DNA from: Candidatus Eiseniibacteriota bacterium
GTDB lineage: Bacteria > Eisenbacteria > RBG-16-71-46
Direction: 5' to 3'
Length of the DNA stretch: 5,557 bases
Assembly: GCA_023249815.1 (NCBI GenBank)
Contig: JAHFBX010000227.1
Location: 1 to 5,557 of the forward strand
The translations under genes were made by a program, and so were the position numbers. Below, in pieces: positions 5,089 through 5,557 of the stretch. The first letter of the stretch is position 1. Each line of letters opens with the position of its first letter. The notes beneath the pieces were generated by a model. That model worked only from the letters and a program-made list of their open reading frames with translations, ran no database searches and was not told the DNA's origin.

Positions 5089-5557
5089 TCAGGCGCGCGC
5101 TCCGACGTCGCGCAGGTATTGGGCCGCGTCCTCGGGTGGGGTGGGATTGATGTAGAAGCCGCTGCCGATCTCGAAGCCGGCGACGCGCGTCAGCTTGGGC
5201 ATGATCTCCAGGTGCCAGTGGTAGTAGGGCACGTCGGGCTCGGCGAGCGGCGCCGTGTGCAGCACCAGGTTGTACGGCGGCGAGTCGAGCGCCGCGTTCA
5301 GCCGGCCGAGTGTGTCCTTCAGGATCCCCGCCAGCTCGAGCATCTCGCCCGGGTCGTCGAGGGTGTGGTACGCGGCGCGGCGCGCCATGGGCAGGATCCA
5401 GGTCTCGAACGGGAAGCGTGGCGCGAACGGCGCCAGCGCGATGTAACGCGGCGTGCGGACGACGACGCGCCGGCCCTGCCCCTCGCCCGTCTCCTGGTCG
5501 ATGATGTCGGAGAACACGCAGCGCTCTTTCAACTCGAAGTAGCGCCGCGAGCCGTCC
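5089..5557 (-). CDS. galT: GalT-family nucleotidylyltransferase, C-terminal part (5' end outside window)
   Basis: The 155 visible residues are the C-terminal HIT-like domain of the galactose-1-phosphate uridylyltransferase family. The reading frame stays open to the window edge, so the true start lies beyond it. Landmarks are 'RRYFELKERCVFSDII' at the edge, 'PFAPRFPFETWILP' and 'YNLVLHTAPL'. The diagnostic 'YYHWHLEIMPKLTRVAGFE' follows, whose H-x-H corresponds to the metal-binding His pair, and then 'GFYINPTPPEDAAQYLR'. The catalytic H-P-H motif belongs to the missing N-terminal half. The classical role is exchange of UMP between UDP-glucose and galactose-1-phosphate in the Leloir pathway. 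Some relatives are ADP-glucose phosphorylases, and the adjacent glgA makes that alternative worth considering. The stop codon lies 13 bases before the glgA ATG, so the two are very likely cotranscribed. The family is certain; the substrate is not. Confidence 0.9.
   Translation of the reverse strand, partial: DGSRRYFELKERCVFSDIIDQETGEGQGRRVVVRTPRYIALAPFAPRFPFETWILPMARRAAYHTLDDPGEMLELAGILKDTLGRLNAALDSPPYNLVLHTAPLAEPDVPYYHWHLEIMPKLTRVAGFEIGSGFYINPTPPEDAAQYLRDVGARA

Noticed and set aside
1..5557. CRISPR array, insertion sequence, toxin-antitoxin or defence genes
   Set aside because: No regularly spaced repeats, transposase motifs, terminal inverted repeats or small paired genes were seen.

Overview
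The window is a GC-rich, gene-dense piece of a bacterial chromosome that carries ordinary housekeeping genes. I see no mobile element, CRISPR array, phage gene or plasmid function. Codon third positions are strongly G/C throughout, and that composition produces many long spurious open frames. The small lipoprotein with a '[F/Y]PLxVGxRW' signature, the high GC and the galT-glgA pairing are compatible with a GC-rich environmental lineage such as Eisenbacteria-like, Gemmatimonadota-like or myxobacteria-like bacteria. That placement is inference; nothing here proves the phylum.

Left block, minus strand, read right to left from about 1100 to 1. A well-formed sigma70-type promoter drives a tRNA-Gly(GCC) gene with an encoded CCA. 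A strong GC hairpin with a short T run follows. Next come folE (GTP cyclohydrolase I, first step of tetrahydrofolate/pterin synthesis) with a good Shine-Dalgarno site, and then the start of a family 2 glycosyltransferase that leaves the window at base 1. The gaps are 49 and 10 bases, so the three may form one transcription unit attenuated by the hairpin.

Centre, plus strand. lysC (aspartokinase, entry to the aspartate-family amino acids) diverges from the tRNA. An excellent Shine-Dalgarno site followed by an in-frame GTG lies inside lysC exactly where the catalytic domain meets the ACT domains. This is the arrangement expected for an alpha/beta aspartokinase made from one gene with an internal start. 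The ACT region itself is unusually divergent. A predicted lipoprotein of unknown function follows; it contains two copies of a short motif and is probably an internal duplication.

Right block, minus strand, read from 5557 to 3543. The C-terminal part of a GalT-family nucleotidylyltransferase is followed 13 bases later by glgA (glycogen/starch synthase, GT5). The pair suggests a sugar-nucleotide/glycogen operon. glgA converges on the lipoprotein gene with only 13 bases between stop codons.

No stretch longer than 300 bases lacks a gene. I did not find a convincing new multi-gene system. The points most worth following up are the internal lysC start with its diverged regulatory domains, the active-site changes in FolE, the tRNA-hairpin-folE arrangement, and the duplicated lipoprotein.
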